The position numbers were made by a program, and so were the translations under genes. 16,655 bases of DNA, from assembly GCA_900556135.1 (NCBI GenBank), contig USNR01000030.1:1-16655 (forward strand), given 5' to 3'. This stretch comes from an uncultured Clostridium sp. (GTDB lineage: Bacteria > Bacillota > Clostridia > TANB77 > CAG-508). The notes beneath the pieces were generated by a model. The model did no database searches and was not told the origin of the DNA. It was given only the letters and a program-made list of their open reading frames with translations. Of the stretch, positions 1 through 7,159 are shown in pieces (position 1 is the stretch's first letter; each line of letters opens with the position of its first letter).

Positions 1-65
1 GGTGCTCAAAGTATTTATTTTAAATAATTTGTGACAAATGATTGACTAACCTACAATAAAAATCT

Positions 66-106
66 AAAAACTTTGTAAAAAGACTTTATTTTTACAAAGT
101 TTTTTT
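66..106 (+). terminator. Intrinsic terminator upstream of pgsA
   Basis: A 16-bp perfect stem (66-81 with 89-104) with a 7-base loop is followed by a T run to 106. The A run on its left side means it could also work for leftward transcription. It probably ends the unit to the left of the window, of which at most a few codons remain: frame 1 reads eight codons and then TAA at 25-27, too short to identify. A poor promoter-like pair (TTGTGA 29-34, TACAAT 52-57) lies just before it, but would start RNA at the hairpin itself. Confidence 0.85.
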
Positions 107-146
107 ATATAATAATACCAAATAAGAAAGCAAGGAGAATTTTTTA

Positions 147-782
147 ATGAATTTACCAAATAAACTTACAATTTTTAGAATTATTTTAGTGCCAATTATA
201 GTAATTGTTTCTCTAATTAACATACCAGGGAATGTATTTGGAATACCAATGAATATGATTATTATGGATATTATTTTTGTAATTGCATCCATAACTGATA
301 AATTAGATGGGCATATAGCTCGTTCAAATAATCAGGTGACTACTTTTGGAAAGTTTTTGGATCCTATTGCAGATAAGATACTTGTATTGGCTGCAATGAT
401 TATATTGGTTGAGAAAGGCTTGCTTCCAGCATGGATTCCTATAATAGTATTGTTTAGAGAGTTTATTGTGTCTGGTTATAGATTAATCGCGGTTGAAAAG
501 AATGGTAAGGTTATAGCTGCAAATATGTGGGGAAAGCTTAAAACTGTTACCCAAATGTTAGCAATAATATTGATGTTTTTAACAACTCATCCATATTTTT
601 CATTTATATTTAGAGCAAAGTCAGAACAAGAAGCATTTGCAAGTAGTGCTCTTGTGTATATGAATACAGGCGATTTTATAATAAATATTTTAGCTAGTGT
701 TTTGATGACAATATCGGTTATAGCTACAATCTTTTCTGGCTATGAGTATATAAAAGGTGGAAAAGACTTATTAAAAGATTAA
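147..782 (+). CDS. pgsA: CDP-diacylglycerol--glycerol-3-phosphate 3-phosphatidyltransferase
   Basis: This integral membrane enzyme transfers phosphatidyl from CDP-diacylglycerol to glycerol-3-phosphate, making phosphatidylglycerol phosphate, the committed step to phosphatidylglycerol and cardiolipin. The start MNLPNKLTIFRI is typical of the family. The CDP-alcohol phosphotransferase signature is complete: D51, D54-G55, A58-R59, G68, D72 and D76, with the expected spacing. Several hydrophobic segments follow. At 211 aa it is somewhat longer than the usual 180-190, with the extra length around residues 150-175 between the last membrane segments. The ATG has the SD AAGGAG at 132-137. No terminator is visible before the next gene 60 bases on, so read-through into it is possible. 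Confidence 0.95.
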   Translation: MNLPNKLTIFRIILVPIIVIVSLINIPGNVFGIPMNMIIMDIIFVIASITDKLDGHIARSNNQVTTFGKFLDPIADKILVLAAMIILVEKGLLPAWIPIIVLFREFIVSGYRLIAVEKNGKVIAANMWGKLKTVTQMLAIILMFLTTHPYFSFIFRAKSEQEAFASSALVYMNTGDFIINILASVLMTISVIATIFSGYEYIKGGKDLLKD

Positions 783-848
783 TAATATATGTTTTATATA
801 ATAAAATGTAAATGTAAGACTTAAGATAATAAAAAAGGGAGTATGAGA

Positions 849-1790
849 ATGAAGAGTTTTAAAAGATTAGAAAAGGTATTAGTAAAAATTTTTGCAGTAA
901 TGATGTTTTCTATATTTGTAAGTAATTACAATATTTCAGTTGCAGATGTAGGAAGTTTTGAAAGCTATGATAGTGGAAGTTCGGATTCTGGTTGGAGTTC
1001 ATCTTCAGATTGGGGATCTTCAGACTGGGGTTCATCTAGTTGGGATAGTGATTACAGTTATGGTGTATATAGTGGAGGCGGTTCAGGTATTGGATTAATA
1101 ATCTTTATTATAGTTGTTGCAATAATAGTATATGGTCAATATAAAGGTAAGGGAAATATAAATAAGTCTTATGATAACCTAATGAATATGCAAAATCATC
1201 AGATGAATAACTTTAGCAAATCTGAAGATGAAGTTGAAAAAGAGGTTAAAGCAACTGATGAATTATTTAATAAAGATGAATTTATTTCTTGGACTAGAGA
1301 ATTATTTGTAAAACTGCAAGAAGCATGGTCTGCTAGAGATTGGAGCACTATTAGGGTGTTTGAAACTAATGAGTTGTTTGAGCAACATCAAAGACAATTG
1401 CAAGGATATATAGATAGAAAACAAATTAATATGATGGAAAGAATTTGCGTTTTGTCTTCGAGATTGGCAGATTTTAAACAAACAGGTGACAAGGATGTAA
1501 TAACAGTAATTTTAAAATCTAAAATGGTTGATTATATAATAGATGAAACAACTGGAAAAATTATTAAAGGCGATAAAACAACTGATAGATATAGCACATA
1601 TAAATTAGATTTTATTAGAAAAACTGGAGTAAAAACAAAACCAGGTTCTAATCAAATAAATACAACCAACTGTCCAAATTGTGGAGCACCAACACAAATA
1701 ACATCTTCTGGAAAATGTGAATATTGTGGAAGTGTTGTAACAACGGGAGAATATAGTTGGGCGTTAGCAAATTTAGAAAAAATAGGATAA
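849..1790 (+). CDS. Membrane-anchored Tim44-like protein with C-terminal zinc ribbon
   Basis: Numbering is from the ATG at 849. A signal-peptide-like or anchor helix lies at residues 9-26. It is followed by a low-complexity Ser/Trp/Asp/Gly segment (about 36-80), a clear membrane helix (82-96) and a soluble domain (about 138-262). That domain, with its Glu/Trp-rich helices and YSTYKLDFIRK near the end, resembles Tim44-like domains. A four-cysteine zinc ribbon closes the protein (C275, C278, C290, C293). The SD AGGGAG (836-841) lies 1 base from an ATG at 843 but 7 bases from the ATG at 849, so 849 is preferred; 843 would add two residues. The stop lies 18 bases before the SPFH gene, which also ends in zinc ribbons, so the two probably act together at the membrane. 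The exact function is unknown; Tim44-like is a recognition by eye. Confidence 0.8.
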   Translation: MKSFKRLEKVLVKIFAVMMFSIFVSNYNISVADVGSFESYDSGSSDSGWSSSSDWGSSDWGSSSWDSDYSYGVYSGGGSGIGLIIFIIVVAIIVYGQYKGKGNINKSYDNLMNMQNHQMNNFSKSEDEVEKEVKATDELFNKDEFISWTRELFVKLQEAWSARDWSTIRVFETNELFEQHQRQLQGYIDRKQINMMERICVLSSRLADFKQTGDKDVITVILKSKMVDYIIDETTGKIIKGDKTTDRYSTYKLDFIRKTGVKTKPGSNQINTTNCPNCGAPTQITSSGKCEYCGSVVTTGEYSWALANLEKIG

Positions 1791-1808
1791 TTTTTAGGAG
1801 GTAATATT

Positions 1809-3026
1809 ATGGGATTAATTAAAGCTGCAGTAAGTGCTGTTGGAACTACTATGCATGATCAATGGAAGGAAGCAATAAGATGTGAGAATATGCAAAATGA
1901 TATTCTTATGGTTAAAAAAACTACACCTAATGGGGTTATTTCTAATAAGAGTACAATTATAGTTGCACCAGGGCAATGTGCAATTATATATGATAATGGA
2001 AGAGTAATAGATGCAACAGCAGAAGAAGGTGTATACACTTTTGATGAATCTTCTACTCCATCTTTCTTTGCTGGTCAATTTGGAGATGTATTTAAAGAAA
2101 TGTGGCAACGTTTTACATATAATGGCGCAAGTGCTAAACAACAAGCTGTTTTTTTCTTTAACTTAAAGGAAATAATAGATAATAAATTCGGGACACCCGC
2201 ACCAATACCATTTCAAGATTGGTCACATCCAATTCCAAATCAAATGACTAATACTATAACTCCACTAAGAGTGGAAATAAAATGTTTTGGAAAATATACA
2301 TTTAAAATATCTAACCCTGCATTATTTATGAATACTTTAGCAGGTACTGCAGATGTGTATAAAAAAGATGAACTTGTTGAACAATTAAGAACAGAAGTAA
2401 TGGCTGTATTCCAAAATATTACTAATGAACTTGGAACAGAAAAGTATAAAGTTCCTGTATTAGAAATGCCAAGTCAAACAGATGAAATAAGAAAAATGAT
2501 GGATGAGAAGGTATTTGATGCTAAAATAAGAGAAAGAGGAATTGAGATTGTTTGTTTTGCTGTAGAATCTGTAACTCTAACAGATGAATCAGAGAAAAAG
2601 ATAGATGATTACGAATTAAGCTCTAATTCATATATGCAACAGGGAAGAATGGTTGGAGCATATTCAAATGCTGTGGAAGATGCTGCTAAAAATGCTAATG
2701 GAGCTGCAAACGGATTTATGGGAATTGGCATGATGAATATGGCAACAGGAAGTATGACATCTGGAGCTGCTAATGGACCATGGAACCAAAACAATGAAGG
2801 TAGCAGAATGGATTTGAGAAAAAAAGAAAACAATGAAACTTCAGAAGAGAAAAAAAGCGAAAATGAAGAAGAGTGGAATTGTGAATGTGGGAATGTAAAC
2901 CCAGGTAAGGCAAAATTCTGTAGTGAATGTGGAAAAGCAAAAACAAGTAAAAAAATATGTAGTAAATGTAAAATGCCAAATGAATCAACTAATAAATTTT
3001 GCAACAATTGTGGAGAAAAATTATAA
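1809..3026 (+). CDS. SPFH-domain protein with two C-terminal zinc ribbons (YdjI-like)
   Basis: Resembles the SPFH (stomatin/prohibitin/flotillin) proteins annotated as 'virion core protein' and typified by B. subtilis YdjI. The SPFH region spans about residues 45-260, including the TPLRVEIKCFGKYTFKI strand region and a helical part ending near TLTDESEKKIDDYELSS. A Gly/Ala/Met-rich stretch (about 280-320) and a charged linker lead to two zinc ribbons: C358/C360 with C371/C374, and C384/C387 with C398/C401. SD AGGAGG is at 1796-1801. In B. subtilis ydjI belongs to the SigW-controlled pspA-ydjGHI envelope-stress operon. Here no pspA is in view, so a role in envelope stress is inference. The stop is 16 bases before ligA, so the genes are probably co-transcribed. 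Confidence 0.85.
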   Translation: MGLIKAAVSAVGTTMHDQWKEAIRCENMQNDILMVKKTTPNGVISNKSTIIVAPGQCAIIYDNGRVIDATAEEGVYTFDESSTPSFFAGQFGDVFKEMWQRFTYNGASAKQQAVFFFNLKEIIDNKFGTPAPIPFQDWSHPIPNQMTNTITPLRVEIKCFGKYTFKISNPALFMNTLAGTADVYKKDELVEQLRTEVMAVFQNITNELGTEKYKVPVLEMPSQTDEIRKMMDEKVFDAKIRERGIEIVCFAVESVTLTDESEKKIDDYELSSNSYMQQGRMVGAYSNAVEDAAKNANGAANGFMGIGMMNMATGSMTSGAANGPWNQNNEGSRMDLRKKENNETSEEKKSENEEEWNCECGNVNPGKAKFCSECGKAKTSKKICSKCKMPNESTNKFCNNCGEKL

Positions 3027-3042
3027 GAGAGGCTTATATATA

Positions 3043-5058
3043 ATGGATTTAGAGCAAGCTAAAATTGAAGTTAAGGAACTTAGAGAAAAACTGGAATATT
3101 ATGCTAAATTATATTATGACATGGATAATCCAGCAATAACTGATTATGAATATGATATGATGATGAATAGATTAAAAGCTTTGGAAAAACAATTTCCAGA
3201 GCTTGTTACTAGAGAGTCATTAACACAAAAAGTAGGTGGACATGTTAAAGAAGGTTTTAAGCAGGTAACTCACGAAGTACCTCTTCAAAGTCTTCAAGAT
3301 ATATTTTCATTTGAGGAATTAAGAGACTTTGACGATAGAGTTAGAAAAGTAGCAAATGAAAATAATGAAGAGCTAAAATATGTTGTTGAAACAAAAATAG
3401 ATGGGTTATCAACAGCGTTAAAATATGAAAATGGAGTATTTATTCAAGGTGCAACAAGAGGAAATGGATTAATAGGAGAAGATGTCACAGATAATTTAAA
3501 AACAGTAAAAAGTATTCCAAAAGAATTAAAAGAAAAAATAAATATAACGGTACGTGGCGAAGTTTTTATTGGTACTAAAGAATTTGAAAAGATGAATGAG
3601 GAAAGAGAAATATTAGATCAACCGCTATTTGCAAATGCTAGAAATGCTGCAGCGGGCTCACTTCGTCAATTAGATTCTAAAGTGACTGCAGCAAGACCAT
3701 TAGATATATTTGTTTTTAATGTGCAAAAATATGATGAAGAAACATTTGATTCAGAAAATTCTCATTTTGTAGAGTTAAACAAGTTGGAAAATCTAGGATT
3801 TAATGTTGTACCAGTTAGAAAATTGTGCAGTACAATAGATGAGGCTATAGAAGCAATAAAGAAGATTGGTGAAGATAGAGAAAAGTTATCATTTGGTATT
3901 GATGGAGCAGTTATAAAGGTTGATAATTTACACTTAAGAGAAATATTAGGAACAACATATAAAGTTCCTAAATGGGCTATTGCATATAAATATCCACCAG
4001 AAAGAAAAGAAACAAAGTTATTAGATATAGTTTGTCAAGTGGGAAGAACTGGAGCAATTACGCCAACTGCAATATTAGAGCCAGTAAAAGTTGCAGGGTC
4101 TACAATATCTAAAACAACGCTTCATAATGAGGATTTTATAAAAGAGAAAGGGCTAAAAATTGGAGACACTGTTGTAATTCAAAAACAAGGTGATGTTATA
4201 CCAGAAGTTGTAGATGTATTAAAAGATAAAAGAACAGGAGAAGAAAAAGATTTTTCAATGCCTACAACTTGTCCGGTTTGTGGAGCACCTGTGGTAAGAG
4301 AAGAAGGAGAAGCGGTAAGCCGTTGTATAGGCGTAGAGTGCAGTGCAAAACTACTAAGAAATATAGCTCATTTTGTTTCTAAAGAAGGAATGGATATAGA
4401 TGGTTTAGGAATAAAAATTATAGAGCAATTGGTAGATAAAGGTCTTATAAAAAACATTGCGGATATCTATACACTTACAATAGATGAAATAGCATCTTTA
4501 AAGAAAAATGGTAAGAAGTTTGCACAAAATTTAATTGATGCAATAAATGCTAGCAAGAATAATGATTTATATAAATTAATAACAGCTTTAGGAATTAGAC
4601 ATATAGGTGCAAAATCAGCTAAGGGATTAACTAAAAAATATAAAAGTATAGATGAAATTTCAAATGCAAGTTTAGAGGAATTGAGCAATATAAATGATGT
4701 CGGCGAAATTACGGCTAAAAGTGTATATGAATTTTTTAGACAGAATCAAACTATAGATTTAATAAATAAGTTAAAAGAAGCGGGAATTAATACCGAGGCA
4801 ATAAAGAGTGAAGCTGATGAGAATTATGATAATAGATTTGAAGGAAAAACATTTGTATTAACAGGAAGCTTAGACAAGTATACAAGGGACCAGGCAAGTG
4901 AAATAATAGAAAAATTTGGAGGTAAGGTATCTGGTTCGGTATCAAAAAAGACAAGTTATGTACTAGCGGGAGAAGAGGCAGGTTCTAAACTAACAAAGGC
5001 GCAAGAGCTTGGAGTACAAGTTATTTCAGAACAAGACTTCGAAGAAATGATAAAATAG
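3043..5058 (+). CDS. ligA: NAD(+)-dependent DNA ligase
   Basis: Seals nicks in DNA during replication and repair, using NAD+ to form an enzyme-adenylate. At 671 aa it is full length. In order it has the N-terminal NMN-binding Ia helices (Y19-Y20, DxxNPxxTDYEYD near 26-38), the adenylation motif with nucleophile K118 in KIDG, the TRGNGxxGEDVT segment (138-149), the OB fold, a four-cysteine zinc finger (starting CPVCGAP), helix-hairpin-helix repeats and a C-terminal BRCT domain (FVLTGSL). The reading frame stays open upstream to 2923 inside the SPFH gene. However, MDLEQAKIEV is the normal family start and has the SD AGAGAGG (3026-3032), so 3043 is chosen. Nothing is missing. Confidence 0.97.
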   Translation: MDLEQAKIEVKELREKLEYYAKLYYDMDNPAITDYEYDMMMNRLKALEKQFPELVTRESLTQKVGGHVKEGFKQVTHEVPLQSLQDIFSFEELRDFDDRVRKVANENNEELKYVVETKIDGLSTALKYENGVFIQGATRGNGLIGEDVTDNLKTVKSIPKELKEKINITVRGEVFIGTKEFEKMNEEREILDQPLFANARNAAAGSLRQLDSKVTAARPLDIFVFNVQKYDEETFDSENSHFVELNKLENLGFNVVPVRKLCSTIDEAIEAIKKIGEDREKLSFGIDGAVIKVDNLHLREILGTTYKVPKWAIAYKYPPERKETKLLDIVCQVGRTGAITPTAILEPVKVAGSTISKTTLHNEDFIKEKGLKIGDTVVIQKQGDVIPEVVDVLKDKRTGEEKDFSMPTTCPVCGAPVVREEGEAVSRCIGVECSAKLLRNIAHFVSKEGMDIDGLGIKIIEQLVDKGLIKNIADIYTLTIDEIASLKKNGKKFAQNLIDAINASKNNDLYKLITALGIRHIGAKSAKGLTKKYKSIDEISNASLEELSNINDVGEITAKSVYEFFRQNQTIDLINKLKEAGINTEAIKSEADENYDNRFEGKTFVLTGSLDKYTRDQASEIIEKFGGKVSGSVSKKTSYVLAGEEAGSKLTKAQELGVQVISEQDFEEMIK

Positions 5059-5086
5059 TTAAATTTACAAAATTGGAAAGGAGTGT

Positions 5087-5356
5087 GTGATATACAATAT
5101 CATACAAAGCAATATGGAAGGAAAATATAGTTTTGAACAAATGGAGGAAGAACTAAATAATGGATACCAAATTTATTTTACTTATGTACGAAACAGGTAT
5201 CAATTATTTAAAACATCAGAAAATTGTTATACACAACAGCTACTTACAGAAAATCCAAAAAATCCATTACCAAGGTTATCTATAATAACTAAAAAAAGGT
5301 TAAAAGAGATATATCCTCATATGGAAGCAATAGAATACAAAAGCTCTGCTGTATGA
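5087..5356 (+). CDS. Small hypothetical protein, 89 aa
   Basis: Not recognised. It begins at GTG 5087, 3 bases after the SD AAAGGAG (5077-5083), which is a short spacing; an alternative ATG at 5114 has no convincing SD. The protein is soluble-looking and aromatic-rich, with a helix-like start (YSFEQMEEELNNG), a possible beta-hairpin (YQIYFTYVRNRYQLF) and a basic segment ITKKRLKEIYP near the end. It has no membrane segment, cysteine motif or catalytic signature. It sits 28 bases after ligA in the same direction. Codon use matches its neighbours, so a real gene is likely. Confidence 0.65.
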   Translation: MIYNIIQSNMEGKYSFEQMEEELNNGYQIYFTYVRNRYQLFKTSENCYTQQLLTENPKNPLPRLSIITKKRLKEIYPHMEAIEYKSSAV

Positions 5357-5432
5357 GATGTTATATAAAAATAGTAGGAAGAACATATAAAATAAATTTA
5401 ATAGCAAACTGGAATCTAAGGGAGGAATGGAA

Positions 5433-5960
5433 ATGTATACACTTGAAGCAATCAAAGAGCACTGTGACGATAAGGGGCTAATTATGGAAGCAGTAAAAGA
5501 AGACGGATTGCTATTAGAAGGAGCCTCGGAAGAATTAAGAAATGACAAAGAATTAGTTATGAAAGCTGTAACAAAAGATGGAGGAGCATTGGAATTTGCT
5601 TCAGATAAATTAAAAGACGATAAAGATATATTAATGAGAGCTGTAGAAACAAAAGGATGGGTAATTTGCTATGCTAGTGAAAGACTAAGAAAAGACAAAG
5701 AGCTAATATTAAAAGCAGCAGCAAATGATGGACAAATTCTTTATTATGCTAGTGCTGAACTAAGGGACGATTTTGACGTTGTTTTAGCTGCAGTAAAAAA
5801 CAAGGGGCTTATAGTAAAATATGCCAGTAAAAATTTAAGAAGCAATAAAGAAATTGCAATTGAAGCAATAAAACAAGACAAAAGAGCCTTCGATTTTATA
5901 GTTCCAGAATTAAGACAAGATGAAGAAATACAAAACATAATTAACCCACCAGAAGAATAG
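5433..5960 (+). CDS. DUF4116-like tandem-repeat protein
   Basis: Apart from a short start (MYTLEAIKEHC) and tail, the 175-aa protein is six consecutive 25-residue repeats (13-37, 38-62, 63-87, 88-112, 113-137, 138-162). The pattern is D-K-[DE]-hydrophobics-A-V-x3-G-x4-[YF]-A-S-x2-L-[RK]-x. Each unit looks like a helix pair, so a superhelical protein-binding scaffold is likely. The pattern matches DUF4116 as I remember it; no biochemical role is known to me. The sixth repeat is degenerate (FIVPEL replaces the YAS segment). SD GGAGG (5421-5425) is 1 base from the ATG at 5427 but 7 from the ATG at 5433, so 5433 is preferred. It is the last rightward gene before a strong terminator. Confidence 0.85.
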   Translation: MYTLEAIKEHCDDKGLIMEAVKEDGLLLEGASEELRNDKELVMKAVTKDGGALEFASDKLKDDKDILMRAVETKGWVICYASERLRKDKELILKAAANDGQILYYASAELRDDFDVVLAAVKNKGLIVKYASKNLRSNKEIAIEAIKQDKRAFDFIVPELRQDEEIQNIINPPEE

Positions 5961-6011
5961 AGAAAAATACACAGATATTTAGAAAATGTCAAATAAAAAT
6001 TGGTAATATAC

Positions 6012-6059
6012 AAAATTAAAGTAGACAAAATGATAGAAAATTTTGTCTACTTTAATTTT
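6012..6059. terminator. Two-way intrinsic terminator between the DUF4116-like gene and tRNA-Thr
   Basis: A perfect 20-bp stem (6012-6031 with 6040-6059) has an 8-base loop. Both ends are A/T runs, so the RNA from either strand ends in a U-rich tract. It closes the rightward unit that ends at 5960 and the leftward sigH-tRNA unit, whose tRNA 3' end is at 6065. Confidence 0.9.
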
Positions 6060-6064
6060 ATTGT

Positions 6065-6140
6065 TGGAGCTTCCAACCAGAATTGAACTGGTGACCTCAG
6101 CCTTACCAAGGCTGCGCTCTACCTACTGAGCTATGAAAGC
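6065..6140 (-). tRNA. tRNA-Thr (anticodon GGU)
   Basis: A complete cloverleaf of 76 bases on the minus strand, with CCA encoded. The acceptor stem pairs GCTTTCA with TGGAAGC (one G-U). The D stem is GCTC/GAGC. The anticodon stem is CAGCC/GGCTG around the 7-base loop TTGGTAA, giving anticodon GGT. The T stem is ACCAG/CTGGT with loop TTCAATT. The 5' end is one base after the sigH stop codon, so it must be cut out of a sigH transcript unless a promoter lies inside sigH. Confidence 0.95.
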
Positions 6141-6141
6141 G

Positions 6142-6777
6142 CTAGTTATTAGAATCTAAATTCCTAAGAGTTTTTTTTCTAATTCTTTGAATTGCATTAT
6201 CTATAGATTTTACAGGAGCGTCTAACTTCTCAGCTATTTTAACATAAGAGTCACCTTGAATATATTTATTAAGAACTTTCTTTTCGAAAGAACTTAAAGA
6301 AGTATCAATAACATTTTCAACATTTAAGTAATATTCTTTTTTAGTAATAGTATCCAATGGATCTTCAACAAGATTATTATCAAAAATATCCATTATTTCT
6401 GTGCTATTGTTATTTTCATCGTCATTGCTATAAGCAGACATATTCAAAGAAAGATATGAGTTAAGAGGCAAGTGTTTTTGTCTATTAGAAGACTTTATTG
6501 CAGTTATTAATTGCCTTTCTATACAAAGGTTAGCAAATGACTTGAAAGAATTTTGCTTGTCTGATTTGTAATCTTTTATAGCTTTATAAAGACCAATTAG
6601 GCCCTCTTGCATTATGTCTTCTTTTTCGGCACCAATAATAAAATACTTGCTGACTTTAGCATTTACAAGAACGGAGTATTTATTAATTAAATATTCCAAT
6701 GCTGATTTGTCACCATTTCTTATTTCGTCTATTAATTCGTCATCTTCCATAATGCTATACTTAGAGATGTTTTCCAT
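6142..6777 (-). CDS. sigH: RNA polymerase sigma-H factor (Spo0H family)
   Basis: Sigma factor for the transition to stationary phase and early sporulation in Bacillus and Clostridia. The 211 aa match SigH along the whole length. Region 2 spans about residues 28-105, with YFIIGAEKEDIMQEGLIGLY and the SFKSFANLCIERQ helix. RQKHLPLNSYLSL follows, then an acidic linker (about 112-140), and region 4 with the helix-turn-helix (VKSIDNAIQRIRKK, about 188-201). Two stop codons lie directly upstream in frame, so the ATG at 6777 is fixed. The SD AGGAGG is perfect but 13 bases away, which is long and may lower translation. A SigA promoter precedes it. Its presence suggests spore formation, at least ancestrally. 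Confidence 0.93.
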   Translation of the reverse strand: MENISKYSIMEDDELIDEIRNGDKSALEYLINKYSVLVNAKVSKYFIIGAEKEDIMQEGLIGLYKAIKDYKSDKQNSFKSFANLCIERQLITAIKSSNRQKHLPLNSYLSLNMSAYSNDDENNNSTEIMDIFDNNLVEDPLDTITKKEYYLNVENVIDTSLSSFEKKVLNKYIQGDSYVKIAEKLDAPVKSIDNAIQRIRKKTLRNLDSNN

Positions 6778-6820
6778 ATTTTATTAAGGTCCTCCTGCAA
6801 TATTTATAATGTACGAATGT

Positions 6821-6850
6821 ATTATATGCTAGAAAAAGCTGTAATGTCAA
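6821..6850 (-). promoter_or_regulatory. SigA-type promoter of sigH
   Basis: On the minus strand TTGACA (6845-6850) and TATAAT (6821-6826) are both perfect consensus hexamers with an 18-base spacer. RNA should start near 6814, giving a leader of about 37 bases with the SD at 6791-6796. Confidence 0.85.
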
Positions 6851-6858
6851 TAGTTTTA

Positions 6859-6887
6859 TTGATTTTTTTGAAAATATATTATATAAT
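6859..6887 (+). promoter_or_regulatory. SigA-type promoter, divergent from sigH
   Basis: TTGATT (6859-6864) and TATAAT (6882-6887) with a 17-base spacer read rightward. The -35 hexamer is only 8 bases from the -35 of the sigH promoter. RNA would start near 6894 and run through the paired element at 6961-7100. A weak stem (6897-6903 with 6915-6921) followed by a T run lies right after the start and could act as an early terminator. Confidence 0.7.
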
Positions 6888-6893
6888 GGGTAC

Positions 6894-7100
6894 GGTTTCT
6901 AAATTAAAAAATGTTTTAGAATATTTTTTTAAAAATATTTAAAGATAAACCTCTTAAGAGCGCATTGACCATAATAAAAATGATGTACAGTTAGGGATTG
7001 AAATTTTCTCTTAACTATGAATATTCGTCTTGCTCGTAGGACGATAAGGGAAATTTCTGGGTTCCCTGACTTACAGCATTTTATTATGGAAGAATGAGCG
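6894..7100 (+). ncRNA. Structured RNA of unknown family, long rod-like hairpin (core 6961-7100)
   Basis: The core folds on itself almost end to end. The outer stem is 6961-6966 with 7093-7100. A 26-pair helix follows (6969-6997 with 7063-7089), broken only by two one-base bulges and one mismatch. Next is a 13-pair helix (7000-7013 with 7045-7057), then an 11-base one-sided bulge (7014-7024), and finally a 7-pair hairpin (7025-7031 with 7038-7044) with hexaloop GCTCGT. No protein is encoded. A good promoter stands upstream; the 5' end is inferred from it. No clear terminator follows, so the 3' end is uncertain and read-through into rqcH is possible. 6S RNA is one idea (similar size, rod shape), but the large open central bubble expected of 6S is not evident. 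It does not resemble tmRNA, SRP RNA or RNase P RNA. Confidence 0.6.
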
Positions 7101-7159
7101 ATTGTTAAAAGATTTACAATAATAATTATTAAAAAAATGAGTTCTTACAAAATTGTATA

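Noticed and set aside
1..27. C-terminal end of an upstream gene (eight codons then TAA)
   Set aside because: Too short to identify or to tell from chance; all three forward frames close within about 35 bases.
818..832. Fifteen-base sequence ACTTAAGATAATAAA shared by the upstream regions of the Tim44-like gene and dnaK (13053-13067)
   Set aside because: In sequence this A/T-rich and 16.6 kb long, about one shared 15-mer is expected by chance on a rough estimate; neither copy has a good -35 element.
2609..3007. Open minus-strand frames opposite the SPFH gene (also opposite other genes, such as 10172-10582 and 1815-2144)
   Set aside because: They lie opposite well-supported genes, have no SD or family resemblance, and are rich in residues expected from reading the complement of A-rich codons.
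2923..3042. Forty extra codons at the N-terminus of ligA, overlapping the SPFH gene
   Set aside because: They read the zinc-ribbon coding DNA in another frame, lack an SD, and MDLEQAKIEV at 3043 is the family's normal start.
7026..7033. CGTCTTGC shared between the structured RNA and the grpE-dnaK gap (12922-12929)
   Set aside because: Eight bases, without matching context or structure; chance is sufficient.
6961..7100. The paired element as a MITE or insertion remnant
   Set aside because: No target-site duplication is visible, the pairing contains bulges and a structured apical loop, and a promoter leads into it; an RNA gene fits better, though a mobile origin is not excluded.
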